Source: Gammaproteobacteria bacterium (lineage in GTDB: Bacteria > Pseudomonadota > Gammaproteobacteria > Pseudomonadales > JAUIKI01). Taken from it: DNA of 32,952 bases. Both the position numbers and the translations under genes were made by a program. The notes beneath the pieces were generated by a model. The model was given only the letters and a program-made list of their open reading frames with translations. It was not told the origin of the DNA and made no database searches. The stretch lies in NCBI GenBank assembly GCA_030430875.1, contig JAUIKI010000001.1, positions 1 through 32,952 on the forward strand, in the 5' to 3' direction. Below, in pieces: positions 24,992 to 32,321 of this stretch; the stretch's first letter is position 1, and each line of letters opens with the position of its first letter.

Positions 24992-26590
24992 ATGACTATT
25001 TCAGACAAAAGTAATGTTTCTGATGCATTTAGTGCTTGGGGGAAGCTTTTGGGTGCCAAGTACGCTCGTAATTCTGAAGAAGCTATATCGGAATATTCTG
25101 CTTCATTAATTCCAGAATCAGCTTCGAATTGTGGTGTTGTGCTACCTAAAACATTTTCTGAACTTCAGGAAGTTCTTTCTATTGCAACCAAGAACAAGGT
25201 TTCTCTTTATCCAATAAGTTGTGGGAAAAATTGGGGTTATGGAGCTTCTTGTCCGGTGCAAGAGGGGAATGTGATTCTCGATTTGAGCCGAATGAATCAA
25301 ATTTTAGAATATGATGAAACTCTTGGTTATGTTGTTGTCGAGCCAGGCGTTACACCTGAACAGCTTTATAATTACCTTGAAGACCACGGTGGGAAATTTA
25401 TCATTGATACAATAGGTGGGCCTTCCGATTCTAGTTTGTTAGGTAATATTTTAGAGCGTGGTTACGGGCTTGGTAATTTAGGTGATCACTTCTTACATAG
25501 TTCTGGAATAGAGGCTTTGCTTGCAGATGGAACCCATTATTCTAGAGTTAATAAAGGGGGTGCGTCTTCTAAGTTTGCTAATATCTACAAATGGGGAGTA
25601 GGACCATATCTCGACGGCATTTTTACGCAGTCAAATTTTGGAGTTGTAACTAAACTGGCTATTTGGCTTGCAACTAAGCCTGAATCGTATGGGATAGTAA
25701 TAATAAAGGCTGAAGAGGAGCGTCAACTTTCGGGAATCATCGAGAGTATACGTGCTTTGAAACTAAATGGGGTGATACCACAGCTGCTTCATTTATATAA
25801 TGACGTCCGAATACTAAGTTCACTACAGCAATTCCCTAGTTCGCAAACGGATAAAAAACCTTTATCCGAAGAAGTCAAAGCCAAGCTTCGAAAGCGTCAC
25901 GGAATTTCATTGTGGAATGGAGTCACTGCTATATCAGGAACAAAACAAGAGGTGCGTCTACGCGCTAAAATGATTAAAAAATCCTTGCGAGGAAAAGCTC
26001 AAGTTCAATATGTTTCAGGAACTCTGATTGACTTTTTGATAAAACATACATGGTTGGTGAGGTTTATAGGGCTGAGTTCTGTTGCCACAAAAGTTAAAAG
26101 CCTGCAGATTTTTAAAGGAATTCCAAGTTACACAGGCATCAAATCAGTTTATTGGAGAAGTAAGAATCCACTGCCTGATATGAACGACAAGCCACAGCCG
26201 CAGTTTGATAATTGTGGAACCATATGGTGTTCACCTTTAACTCCAATGATAGCAAAGGACTGTTTTGAGGTGATCAGAATTACAAGAGATATATGTGAAT
26301 CACATGGATTTGAATTTAATACTGCAATGAACTTTATTTCTTCAAGAGCTATTAATTTTATTAATGCAATATCATTTGACAAAAGTAATGCTTTGGAAAC
26401 TCAAAATGCGTTGAATTGTTATAATGAGCTCAATGAGATATTGCTCAAGAAGGGATATGTATCATACCGATCCAGCACAATTGGAATGCAGTACGTAATT
26501 GACGACAGCCCGTACTGGGATGTTTGCAAGAAAATTAAAATAGCTCTTGATCCTAATGGCATAATAGCGCCTGGTCGATATGAAAAGTGA
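24992..26590 (+). CDS. FAD-linked oxidase of the VAO/4-cresol dehydrogenase family
   Basis: A 532-residue flavoprotein. Seen: the FAD-binding PCMH domain with PISCGKNWGYG (74-84), VILDLSRMNQI, VVVEPGVTPEQLYNYL, the family block NILERGYGLGNLGDHF, and a C-terminal DPNGIIAPGRYE (from about residue 520), which is the vanillyl-alcohol oxidase/4-cresol dehydrogenase signature. Such enzymes oxidise para-substituted phenols or similar aromatic alcohols. I cannot locate the covalent-FAD His or Tyr with certainty. No signal peptide and no cytochrome partner gene are visible, so it is more likely an oxidase than a cytochrome-coupled dehydrogenase. It is an orphan flanked by non-coding DNA, probably acquired. 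AAAGG precedes the ATG by 8 bases. Confidence 0.88.
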   Translation: MTISDKSNVSDAFSAWGKLLGAKYARNSEEAISEYSASLIPESASNCGVVLPKTFSELQEVLSIATKNKVSLYPISCGKNWGYGASCPVQEGNVILDLSRMNQILEYDETLGYVVVEPGVTPEQLYNYLEDHGGKFIIDTIGGPSDSSLLGNILERGYGLGNLGDHFLHSSGIEALLADGTHYSRVNKGGASSKFANIYKWGVGPYLDGIFTQSNFGVVTKLAIWLATKPESYGIVIIKAEEERQLSGIIESIRALKLNGVIPQLLHLYNDVRILSSLQQFPSSQTDKKPLSEEVKAKLRKRHGISLWNGVTAISGTKQEVRLRAKMIKKSLRGKAQVQYVSGTLIDFLIKHTWLVRFIGLSSVATKVKSLQIFKGIPSYTGIKSVYWRSKNPLPDMNDKPQPQFDNCGTIWCSPLTPMIAKDCFEVIRITRDICESHGFEFNTAMNFISSRAINFINAISFDKSNALETQNALNCYNELNEILLKKGYVSYRSSTIGMQYVIDDSPYWDVCKKIKIALDPNGIIAPGRYEK

Positions 26591-26691
26591 TTCAGATCCG
26601 CTGTAAGTTAAGGAGTTGATCATTAATCTAGACTTTAAATTGATCGTTCAAAGATACGGTGAAAATGCAGTTAATAATAGACTTGTGGTTC

Positions 26692-26710
26692 GGGCCTTTG
26701 CACTAAAAAC
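26692..26710 (+). repeat. Partial copy of the interspersed repeat at the end of the XRE gene
   Basis: Contains CCTTTGCACTAAAAAC, the tip of the repeat family. Read on the minus strand it supplies the stop TAG (26703-26705) and the last residues of the downstream XRE membrane protein. Confidence 0.6.
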
Positions 26711-27389
26711 TTGCCCTACGAGAGACATGAGAATTATGAAAACTCATTGCGGAGATCAACAAACCACCCAAAGAAAATAATTGCACTCCAACCCAGACTA
26801 ACCAATGATTGACTGTGCGTTTCACTTGTTTAGTTTCAAGCAATTCAAATTTCCGGGTTTCACCATCTTGGAACTTTTCAGTTTTAATCCCCAAATTTTC
26901 GTAGCTGACAAAAAAAGTTCCATCTCCATTACCACCATAGATATTTAGCGCATTATCTCTATTGTCACTAAAATAAACATAGGCTGTTTCTGGGAAAAAA
27001 ATATTAAATTGCCCAATAGCTATGCATAAAACACCTGAAAACATTAATGCGACTAACAGCAATAAATATTGCTTCTTTTTATGTGTTTGATTTTTTTTCA
27101 GATCAAACGCACCATAATTCTCAATGGCGATGTGCTTGAAATATTTGCGAATGATCAGAGGGTCTAAACCGACTAATAGCTCAGTTCGATTAAGTTTAAA
27201 AACAGCTGCAATTCGATCAAAAACTTCAACCGATGGAATGGCTTTATCTTTTTCCAATTTAGAGAGATAAGAGGCATCGATTTTAAGACTCTCAGCAAGC
27301 TCTGCTTGGGTATATTGTTTATCAAGACGCAGCGTTCTGAGTTTTTCTCCGAAACTAATAAATGTACTTTGATTGACGACTGATAACAT
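26703..27389 (-). CDS. Membrane-anchored XRE-family regulator (second of a tandem pair)
   Basis: A 228-residue protein. Seen: an N-terminal XRE/Cro helix-turn-helix (about 13-67) with KLRTLRLDKQYTQAELAESL and SYLSKLEKDKAIPS, a Lys-rich stretch, one transmembrane helix (about 107-128), about 65 residues likely outside the membrane, and a second helix (about 195-217). It has the same plan as the preceding gene, so the two are paralogues. Its ATG has a GAGGAAT ribosome-binding site inside the 3' end of the upstream gene, 3 bp after its stop, so the pair is co-translated. It may sense an envelope signal and control nearby exported-protein genes; no target is proven. Its stop codon lies in a repeat copy. 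Confidence 0.8.
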   Translation of the reverse strand: MLSVVNQSTFISFGEKLRTLRLDKQYTQAELAESLKIDASYLSKLEKDKAIPSVEVFDRIAAVFKLNRTELLVGLDPLIIRKYFKHIAIENYGAFDLKKNQTHKKKQYLLLLVALMFSGVLCIAIGQFNIFFPETAYVYFSDNRDNALNIYGGNGDGTFFVSYENLGIKTEKFQDGETRKFELLETKQVKRTVNHWLVWVGVQLFSLGGLLISAMSFHNSHVSRRASF

Positions 27390-27392
27390 ATT

Positions 27393-28064
27393 TTATTCCT
27401 CAGCCCCGATCAAAGAATCCTTGCCATCAATTCGGTATATAACTTTCACATAGCAAAAATACCCTATTCCCATCAACATCAATATGCCTCCCATCAATAT
27501 TAGCCAAGGATGGTGACTTTGCTCATATTTTTCCAACAAAAAGAACTCTTTAAAGTCTGCTGTTTTTTTCTCAAGAATTTCTCCGGCGTAATAATCCAGC
27601 TCAATTGTTTCTCCAGTGGATGCAAAACCATATCTAGGCTCCTCATATTTTTCCAACCATTGCTTGGTATAAAAACGTGGACCAGACTGGAGGTAGTGGT
27701 AATGCTGAGTTGGCAGCAACACTCCGCCACTCAAAAGCGCTAAACCGATCCATATCGACACAAGCGCTACCCAAGACCTATGCAGTTTTTGCGCGAGTTT
27801 CTTTAATTGTCGTTCTTTTGCGGAAATACCGATATTGCCAAAATTTTCAGATAAAAAATTTGTATCTACTCCTTCAATCAGCTCCATTAAGCTAATGTTA
27901 TAAATAGTGGCTAATTTTTCTAATATATCAATCGTTGGAATAGCACGATTATTTTCTAGTTTGGATAAGTATGACTGCTCAATATCGCTGTGAAGCGCCA
28001 ATTCTTTTTGAGTCCACTGTGTTGTTGCTCTTAAGGCGCGTAATCTTTCACCTAATTTCATCAT
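27393..28064 (-). CDS. Membrane-anchored XRE-family regulator (first of a tandem pair)
   Basis: A 223-residue protein from the ATG at 28064; ATG 28061 and an in-frame TTG at 28073 are alternatives, none with a clear ribosome-binding site. Seen: an XRE helix-turn-helix (about residues 4-58) with LRALRATTQWTQKELAL and SYLSKLENNRAIPT, a basic linker, a transmembrane helix (about 98-118), about 65 mainly polar residues and a second transmembrane helix (about 183-205). The linker and outer part differ from the paralogue, so the two may sense different ligands or form a heterodimer. A good promoter lies at 28095-28122. The family of the extracytoplasmic part is not recognised. Confidence 0.8.
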   Translation of the reverse strand: MMKLGERLRALRATTQWTQKELALHSDIEQSYLSKLENNRAIPTIDILEKLATIYNISLMELIEGVDTNFLSENFGNIGISAKERQLKKLAQKLHRSWVALVSIWIGLALLSGGVLLPTQHYHYLQSGPRFYTKQWLEKYEEPRYGFASTGETIELDYYAGEILEKKTADFKEFFLLEKYEQSHHPWLILMGGILMLMGIGYFCYVKVIYRIDGKDSLIGAEE

Positions 28065-28094
28065 GATCAGCAATATTTTTAATGTTAAAAACGC

Positions 28095-28122
28095 AGTATA
28101 GCGAGTTTCTTTTCTTTCTCAA
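28095..28122 (-). promoter_or_regulatory. Sigma-70 promoter of the membrane XRE pair
   Basis: On the minus strand TTGAGA (28117-28122), 16 bp, TATACT (28095-28100), with a start near 28088, about 24 bp before the ATG. GAGTT...AACTC flanks the spacer and could be an autoregulatory operator for the XRE proteins. Confidence 0.65.
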
Positions 28123-28159
28123 CTCCTTTTAAGTGATTGATAGTTAAGGAAAGGCAGCG

Positions 28160-28189
28160 ATATTCCTCAATAGGCATGATCATTCCTCA
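28160..28189 (+). promoter_or_regulatory. Two phased ATTCCTCA boxes between XRE genes and exported-protein genes
   Basis: ATTCCTCA occurs at 28162-28169 and 28182-28189, 20 bp apart, the first as ATATTCCTCA. TATTCTATTTG follows the last box by 2 bp; at the 6-kb locus the same 11 bases follow the last box by 3 bp (6045-6055). A possible -35 TTGTGT (28198) lies 10 bp after the last box, with a poor -10 (AAAATA, 28221), which suits an activator-dependent promoter for the nuclease-like gene. Confidence 0.6.
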
Positions 28190-28295
28190 TATTCTATTTG
28201 TGTTTCTTTGCCACAAACTGAAAATAGGCCACACAGCTTGCAGGACAACTTCAACTTGCAGCTGTATCAACAAATCAACCTAACCGGAGACAGTT

Positions 28296-28763
28296 ATGAA
28301 ACTAAAACACTTGATTGCAATATTAAGTATCACATTAACCACACCACTGGCTGCAAATGAAGTCGTTAAAACAGGAGTGGCCATCCCATTAGATTACACC
28401 GCGCTTTATCTTGTTGATAAAACATTGGCAGATTCAAAAGCTGGTGAAATTGATAAAAAACCTTATTTTGTCAAGTTAGTAGGCCTGAAACCAGGTGAAC
28501 AATATGGCAAGAATGAATCACAACTTTGGGAAGCATTGACTGATTTAGTTCAACTGGGTAGTGGCAACTCAGCAGAAGCAAGCTGTCAGATAGTTAGTAG
28601 TTTATTTCATCATGATGATTATGCTCGTGCAGCTATTTGTTCAATCGATGGTAAAGATCTTGGTGAGCAATTAATTGCAACTGGGTTTTATTCAGTGAAT
28701 CGTGATGAGACTTATGCCAAGGGAATGGATATTGCATTGGCTAAACGAAAAACAAGCGCGTGA
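28296..28763 (+). CDS. Exported thermonuclease-like protein, frameshifted near its C-terminus
   Basis: The 155-residue frame starts with a Sec signal peptide (about 1-20) behind a CCGGAGA ribosome-binding site. The body resembles a diverged staphylococcal-nuclease (SNase) fold: VKLVGLKPGEQYGKNESQLW and AAICSIDGKDLGEQLIATGFYSV follow the family's order, but the usual catalytic Arg/Glu/Arg set is not evident. The frame stops at 28763, while the +1 frame from 28747 continues to 28827 with EKQAREKKLGIWSNV, exactly the SNase C-terminal pattern. One extra base near 28743-28746 would explain it. The gene is therefore either recently broken, a sequencing error, or uses a frameshift. Confidence 0.75.
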   Translation: MKLKHLIAILSITLTTPLAANEVVKTGVAIPLDYTALYLVDKTLADSKAGEIDKKPYFVKLVGLKPGEQYGKNESQLWEALTDLVQLGSGNSAEASCQIVSSLFHHDDYARAAICSIDGKDLGEQLIATGFYSVNRDETYAKGMDIALAKRKTSA

Positions 28764-28838
28764 GAAAAAGCTGGGGATTTGGAGTAACGTAGAAGCACCA
28801 TCATCAAGTGGTGTCATTAATCAATGACGACACGCTCT

Positions 28839-28900
28839 GAGATCTTTGCGCTAAAGACTCAACGATAAAAAATGGTTAAGACATTGATTTTTAATAAGGG
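28839..28900 (+). repeat. Copy of the interspersed repeat before the DUF3828-like gene
   Basis: Left arm GAGATCTTTGCGCTAAAG and the 17-base core at 28861-28877 are followed by CATTGATTTTTAATAAGGG (28882-28900), which resembles the truncated other arm of the element at 29852-29975. This is an internally deleted copy. It abuts the ribosome-binding site of the next gene. Confidence 0.7.
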
Positions 28901-28909
28901 AGAAAACAC

Positions 28910-29410
28910 ATGAAATCAATTGCTCGTTATACCCTGATCAATTTACTGCTGATGATCATGACAACCGTTGTCAATGCGGAAACTGATGCCAATTCTGGTA
29001 TTCCAAACTTGGAACCTGTCGCACTCGTTGCAACGCTTTACACTCAATCCCAAAAGACAGATAACGCGATGTTTTTTGATGAAAATGGTCTTGAGTTGCT
29101 CAAACAATATTTCACTGAAAATCTTGCAGAATTAGTCATTGCAGATCTGAAAGCAACTCAACCAGGAGATTCTGGTCGTTTAGGTTTTGATCCTTTATAT
29201 GCTGCCCAAGATTTTGAAGTAACGAATTTTGCATTGCGATTAGACGCTGTTGAAAACAGTCAGGCAAAAGTCATTGCAACTATTAAGAATTTTGGAGAGA
29301 CAGTGGAAGTAATCTTTTCATTACAACAGCGTGTAGGCCAATGGCGCATTGTAAACATTGAATATCATGAACATGAAGATTTGCTGACAATTCTCACACA
29401 AAGTAAATGA
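28910..29410 (+). CDS. Exported protein, DUF3828-like
   Basis: A 166-residue protein with a Sec signal peptide (about 1-24, cleavage near VNAET) and an AAGGGAG ribosome-binding site. The remainder looks like a small alpha+beta domain. The segment GFDPLYAAQDFEVTNFALRL (about 101-120) followed by two beta strands and GQWRIVNIEY matches the pattern of DUF3828 proteins (NTF2-like fold), exported proteins of unknown function. No catalytic residues can be named. It follows the nuclease-like gene and may share its transcript, though a repeat copy lies between them. Confidence 0.7.
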   Translation: MKSIARYTLINLLLMIMTTVVNAETDANSGIPNLEPVALVATLYTQSQKTDNAMFFDENGLELLKQYFTENLAELVIADLKATQPGDSGRLGFDPLYAAQDFEVTNFALRLDAVENSQAKVIATIKNFGETVEVIFSLQQRVGQWRIVNIEYHEHEDLLTILTQSK

Positions 29411-29479
29411 AACTATTTCATCATATAAATCACGGTCTATTACGGTAATTTATATTTAGAAAACTCACAGGAAAACCAA

Positions 29480-29866
29480 ATGAAAAAATTATTAGCCCTA
29501 TTGTTTATTAGCCCGCTAGGTGTCCCAATAGCATGGTGTCTTTATATGCTTATATCTAGTGGAAGTTTAAAAATTTCTGACATAAGTCTAATTTTTGCAG
29601 GTTATTTAAGTGGATTAATTGGTGCAACAACTCTTGGTGTTCCATTCTATTTTGCTCTCAAGAACTACCATAAAGAACAATCTCTTTGGCTGGTTTTATT
29701 AGGATTCTTGAGTGGCTTTTTAATGGCATTTCCAATGGTGGAGGTTGGTGGACTTGAATTTATTAATTTGACATTGATGGGGGGGGTTTCAGGGTTTACA
29801 GTGGCATTAATCGCTTGGGTTTTAATAAACGTACTTAAGATAAATAAGCCGAGACCTTTGTGCTAA
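29480..29866 (+). CDS. Small integral membrane protein, four TM segments
   Basis: Not recognised. It is a 128-residue, strongly hydrophobic protein with predicted transmembrane helices at about 4-26, 36-60, 68-90 and 97-118, rich in Gly and Ala, and only short loops. AGGA lies 8 bases before the ATG. Its last four residues (RPLC) and stop codon come from the left end of the inverted-repeat element at 29852, so the original C-terminus has probably been changed by that insertion. A run of eight G near 29780 is a likely slippage site and could also be a sequencing weak point. Confidence 0.65.
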   Translation: MKKLLALLFISPLGVPIAWCLYMLISSGSLKISDISLIFAGYLSGLIGATTLGVPFYFALKNYHKEQSLWLVLLGFLSGFLMAFPMVEVGGLEFINLTLMGGVSGFTVALIAWVLINVLKINKPRPLC

Positions 29867-29975
29867 AAATCAATGCAAGAAAAATGAGGAAAAAACTTCA
29901 GATTGAGGCGAAAAATTCAGGTAATAACGAGCTATTAACCATTTTTTATCGTTGTAGTTTTAGTGCAAAAGTCTC
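29852..29975. mobile_element. MITE-like element with about 40-bp terminal inverted repeats
   Basis: The left end GAGACCTTTGTGCTAAAAAT (29852 on) and, on the opposite strand, the right end GAGACTTTTGCACTAAAAC (from 29975 inward) are imperfect inverted repeats, both continuing with an A-rich AAAAATG-type segment. The 124-bp element encodes nothing. Related single or deleted copies lie at 5891, 8990, 26692 and 28839. I see no clear target duplication and no transposase in the window; a DDE-type element elsewhere in the genome is presumed. Confidence 0.7.
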
Positions 29976-30015
29976 AGATTATTATTTCAAATTAAAACAT
30001 TCAAAGGAGCAGATA

Positions 30016-31773
30016 ATGAAACAATATTTACGAGCAATTTCAATCTTCACATTTTTACTGACGTCAGGAGCAGTATTTGCTGAAACGATAATAGTTGACA
30101 CTACGAAAGATAAATTTTCGGATTCTAAAACTGCACAATACAACTGCTTATTAGGCGAATTAAGCCCCGACTGCTCTTTACGTGAAGCTGTGCAGACAGC
30201 CAATGACCTTCCAGGAGATGACACAATCATTTTGGGTGAAGGCACTTATAAACTGACCTTGCATGGCATGGATGAAGAATACAACAAAACAGGTGATTTA
30301 GATATTAAAGACACCCTTACAATCACCGGTATTGCAGCAGAAAAAACATTCATTGATGGTGACCTTGCAGACCGAATTTTTCACCATCATAAAGGTAACT
30401 TAACTTTAAATAAGTTAACACTGATAAACGGGATAATCGTATATTCAAAAACGTTGAATACCTTTGGTACTGGAGGTGCAGCAATACTCAGTAATTTAGT
30501 GGGTAAATTAAGTATCAATCAAGTGATAGTACGAAACAATACAACTGAGTTTACAGATGAAATCTATTGCCAAATCGAAGGCATTCCATTTGAACCAAGC
30601 ATTGGAGAAGGCAATACCATTTTTTATCACGGCAACGATCTTTCCCTCACAGGATCAGCTATTATAAACAATCAATTTACCTGTTTAGGTGAACCTGCCA
30701 ATCATTTCATCTTTGGTAAAGGCTATGCTCTCTTTGCAAAAACAGATAAATTAAGGTTAGAAAATGTCTTGATTGCTAATAATGTAACTGAAGAAAGTGC
30801 TGAAAACAGGCATGCAACTGTACTGCTTGACTGTTATGGACAATCAACCTGTCAACATACTATCGATAAAGTCACTATGAGCCACAATGGTGAGCTAAAT
30901 ATCATGTTTGATTTCAATTTTGAAGAACTTAATGATGTATCGATTAATATTAACGAACTCAAATCTTCTATGGGTAGGGTATTAATCGATGCAATCAACT
31001 TTTCTGAGAATGGTGAACATAACATTGATCTCGTCATTAAAAATAGTTCATTTGAAAATTCGGAGCTCTACGGATTACAATATCAATCTTATGAAAGATA
31101 TGATGATAGCGAGCAAAAAAGTCTGATCATCGTCAATGCATCAATTGAACATTCTACATTCGCCAAAAATGGTATTGGAGTTAAATTATTTAAAAATATA
31201 GAAGATCAAAATTTTTGGTTGCTACGCAATAATACCATTAGTGGAAATACACAAGGTGGTATTGATGTAGGTGGCTTCAATGCATTGGATTTGACTTATA
31301 ACACCATTGCCTTTAATGGTGATCCAAGTAAGGATATAGATGGCGTTAATATTTTTTATGGTAGTTCGGTAACAAATGTCAATCTACTAGGCAATATTAT
31401 CAGCAATCCACAAGGTGGAAAAAGCTGTGCTGGACATACTTACCAAATGTATTCACAAACATACAATCTAGATAGCGATGGAAGTTGTTTATTCTATCAT
31501 CCAGCAGAAGGTGACATAATCGGCTTTGATCCATTATTAAAGTCACTTGCTCATAACGGCGGAAAAACTAAAACTCACGCTTTGAAAATAGGCAGTCCTG
31601 CCATTGATGCCGCTAAGGTTACTGAAAAGGATACTGGCACGGTGTTTGATCAGCGTTATGTTTCGAGAACAGGCAATGGTGTTGGCAATAATCCTGACAT
31701 AGGGTCTTTTGAACTATTTACTCCACCATCTTTGTCTTGCGATATTATCACCTGTGGTGGGCCGGAAAACTAA
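30016..31773 (+). CDS. Exported CSLREA-domain beta-helix protein
   Basis: A 585-residue secreted protein. I start at the ATG at 30016, which has AAGGAG at 30004-30009 and begins a clear Sec signal peptide (1-22, cleavage after VFA); the longer frame to 29860 only reads the mobile element. Seen: the CSLREA motif at residues 53-58 (with DCSLREAVQTAND), after which short repeats rich in Asn, Gly and Ile (such as NLTLTN-type turns) give a right-handed beta-helix of about 400 residues, ending with RTGNGVGNNPDIGSFEL. CSLREA proteins are surface or secreted proteins of varied or unknown role. It is the last plus-strand gene of this exported-protein run. Confidence 0.88.
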   Translation: MKQYLRAISIFTFLLTSGAVFAETIIVDTTKDKFSDSKTAQYNCLLGELSPDCSLREAVQTANDLPGDDTIILGEGTYKLTLHGMDEEYNKTGDLDIKDTLTITGIAAEKTFIDGDLADRIFHHHKGNLTLNKLTLINGIIVYSKTLNTFGTGGAAILSNLVGKLSINQVIVRNNTTEFTDEIYCQIEGIPFEPSIGEGNTIFYHGNDLSLTGSAIINNQFTCLGEPANHFIFGKGYALFAKTDKLRLENVLIANNVTEESAENRHATVLLDCYGQSTCQHTIDKVTMSHNGELNIMFDFNFEELNDVSININELKSSMGRVLIDAINFSENGEHNIDLVIKNSSFENSELYGLQYQSYERYDDSEQKSLIIVNASIEHSTFAKNGIGVKLFKNIEDQNFWLLRNNTISGNTQGGIDVGGFNALDLTYNTIAFNGDPSKDIDGVNIFYGSSVTNVNLLGNIISNPQGGKSCAGHTYQMYSQTYNLDSDGSCLFYHPAEGDIIGFDPLLKSLAHNGGKTKTHALKIGSPAIDAAKVTEKDTGTVFDQRYVSRTGNGVGNNPDIGSFELFTPPSLSCDIITCGGPEN

Positions 31774-31789
31774 TCGCAGATTTTATTAA

Positions 31790-31832
31790 CCACTTGAGGC
31801 CATTGGCTTTTGATGCAATGGTCTCACAGTGG
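31790..31832. terminator. Long hairpin after the CSLREA gene
   Basis: GAGGCCATTG (31796-31805) pairs with CAATGGTCTC (31816-31825), and CCACT (31790) with AGTGG (31828), with a 10-nt loop. Neither side has a proper T-tract directly after, so it could be a structural element or a weak terminator between convergent genes. Confidence 0.4.
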
Positions 31833-31841
31833 ACCGACAAT

Positions 31842-32234
31842 TTAGATAATGCCCTTTTTTATATTGCGCACTGTGAATATAGTCACAATAACACGACCTA
31901 GCTCTAGAATAGCAGCAATAAATATCAGTGCTTGATAGGCTGCCATGTCTCCAAAAAACAAATAATTTATCTTAGTAATGAAACCAAAAGTTAATAAAAA
32001 AAACATTAGCCTAAAAGGAAACTGAAAATATACAAGATAATAAGACCATCGTTTTCCAAGTAGAAGTCCAATGCCTGAAATGAACAAACTGATGACCGTA
32101 ATGGCAGTTAATATGGATAAAACTCCTTCAAGAGGCATATTGAAAGAGATATTTGTTATATGCGTGTAAAATCTTACAGCTAGAATAATATCTAAGAGGC
32201 CAAATAGTTTTTGTATTTTTAAATAGTTATGCAT
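31842..32234 (-). CDS. Small integral membrane protein, four TM segments
   Basis: Not recognised. The 130-residue protein, from the ATG at 32234, has four hydrophobic segments separated by short loops. An in-frame TTG at 32246 would add four residues but lacks a better ribosome-binding site; GAG seven bases before the ATG is the only candidate. It converges with the CSLREA gene and shares no visible operon with it. Sequence resembles generic DoxX/DUF-type four-helix membrane proteins only in outline, so no function is proposed. Confidence 0.6.
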   Translation of the reverse strand: MHNYLKIQKLFGLLDIILAVRFYTHITNISFNMPLEGVLSILTAITVISLFISGIGLLLGKRWSYYLVYFQFPFRLMFFLLTFGFITKINYLFFGDMAAYQALIFIAAILELGRVIVTIFTVRNIKKGII

Positions 32235-32321
32235 GTTTTTTCTCAACGAGATAACGTTCTATATCACTGGGTCAAGAAGTGTTAGTGTGCTGAGTTCAGT
32301 GATGATATTGTTAGCCAACAA

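Noticed and set aside
27391..27399. A further ATTCCTCA occurrence between the two XRE genes.
   Set aside because: It is a single copy and is the reverse of the GAGGAAT ribosome-binding site of the second XRE gene.
28086..28178. 30-codon minus-strand frame whose start is preceded by GAGGAAT.
   Set aside because: Its ribosome-binding-like sequence is one of the phased ATTCCT boxes read backwards, and the frame runs through the XRE promoter, so the coincidence is better explained by the operator.
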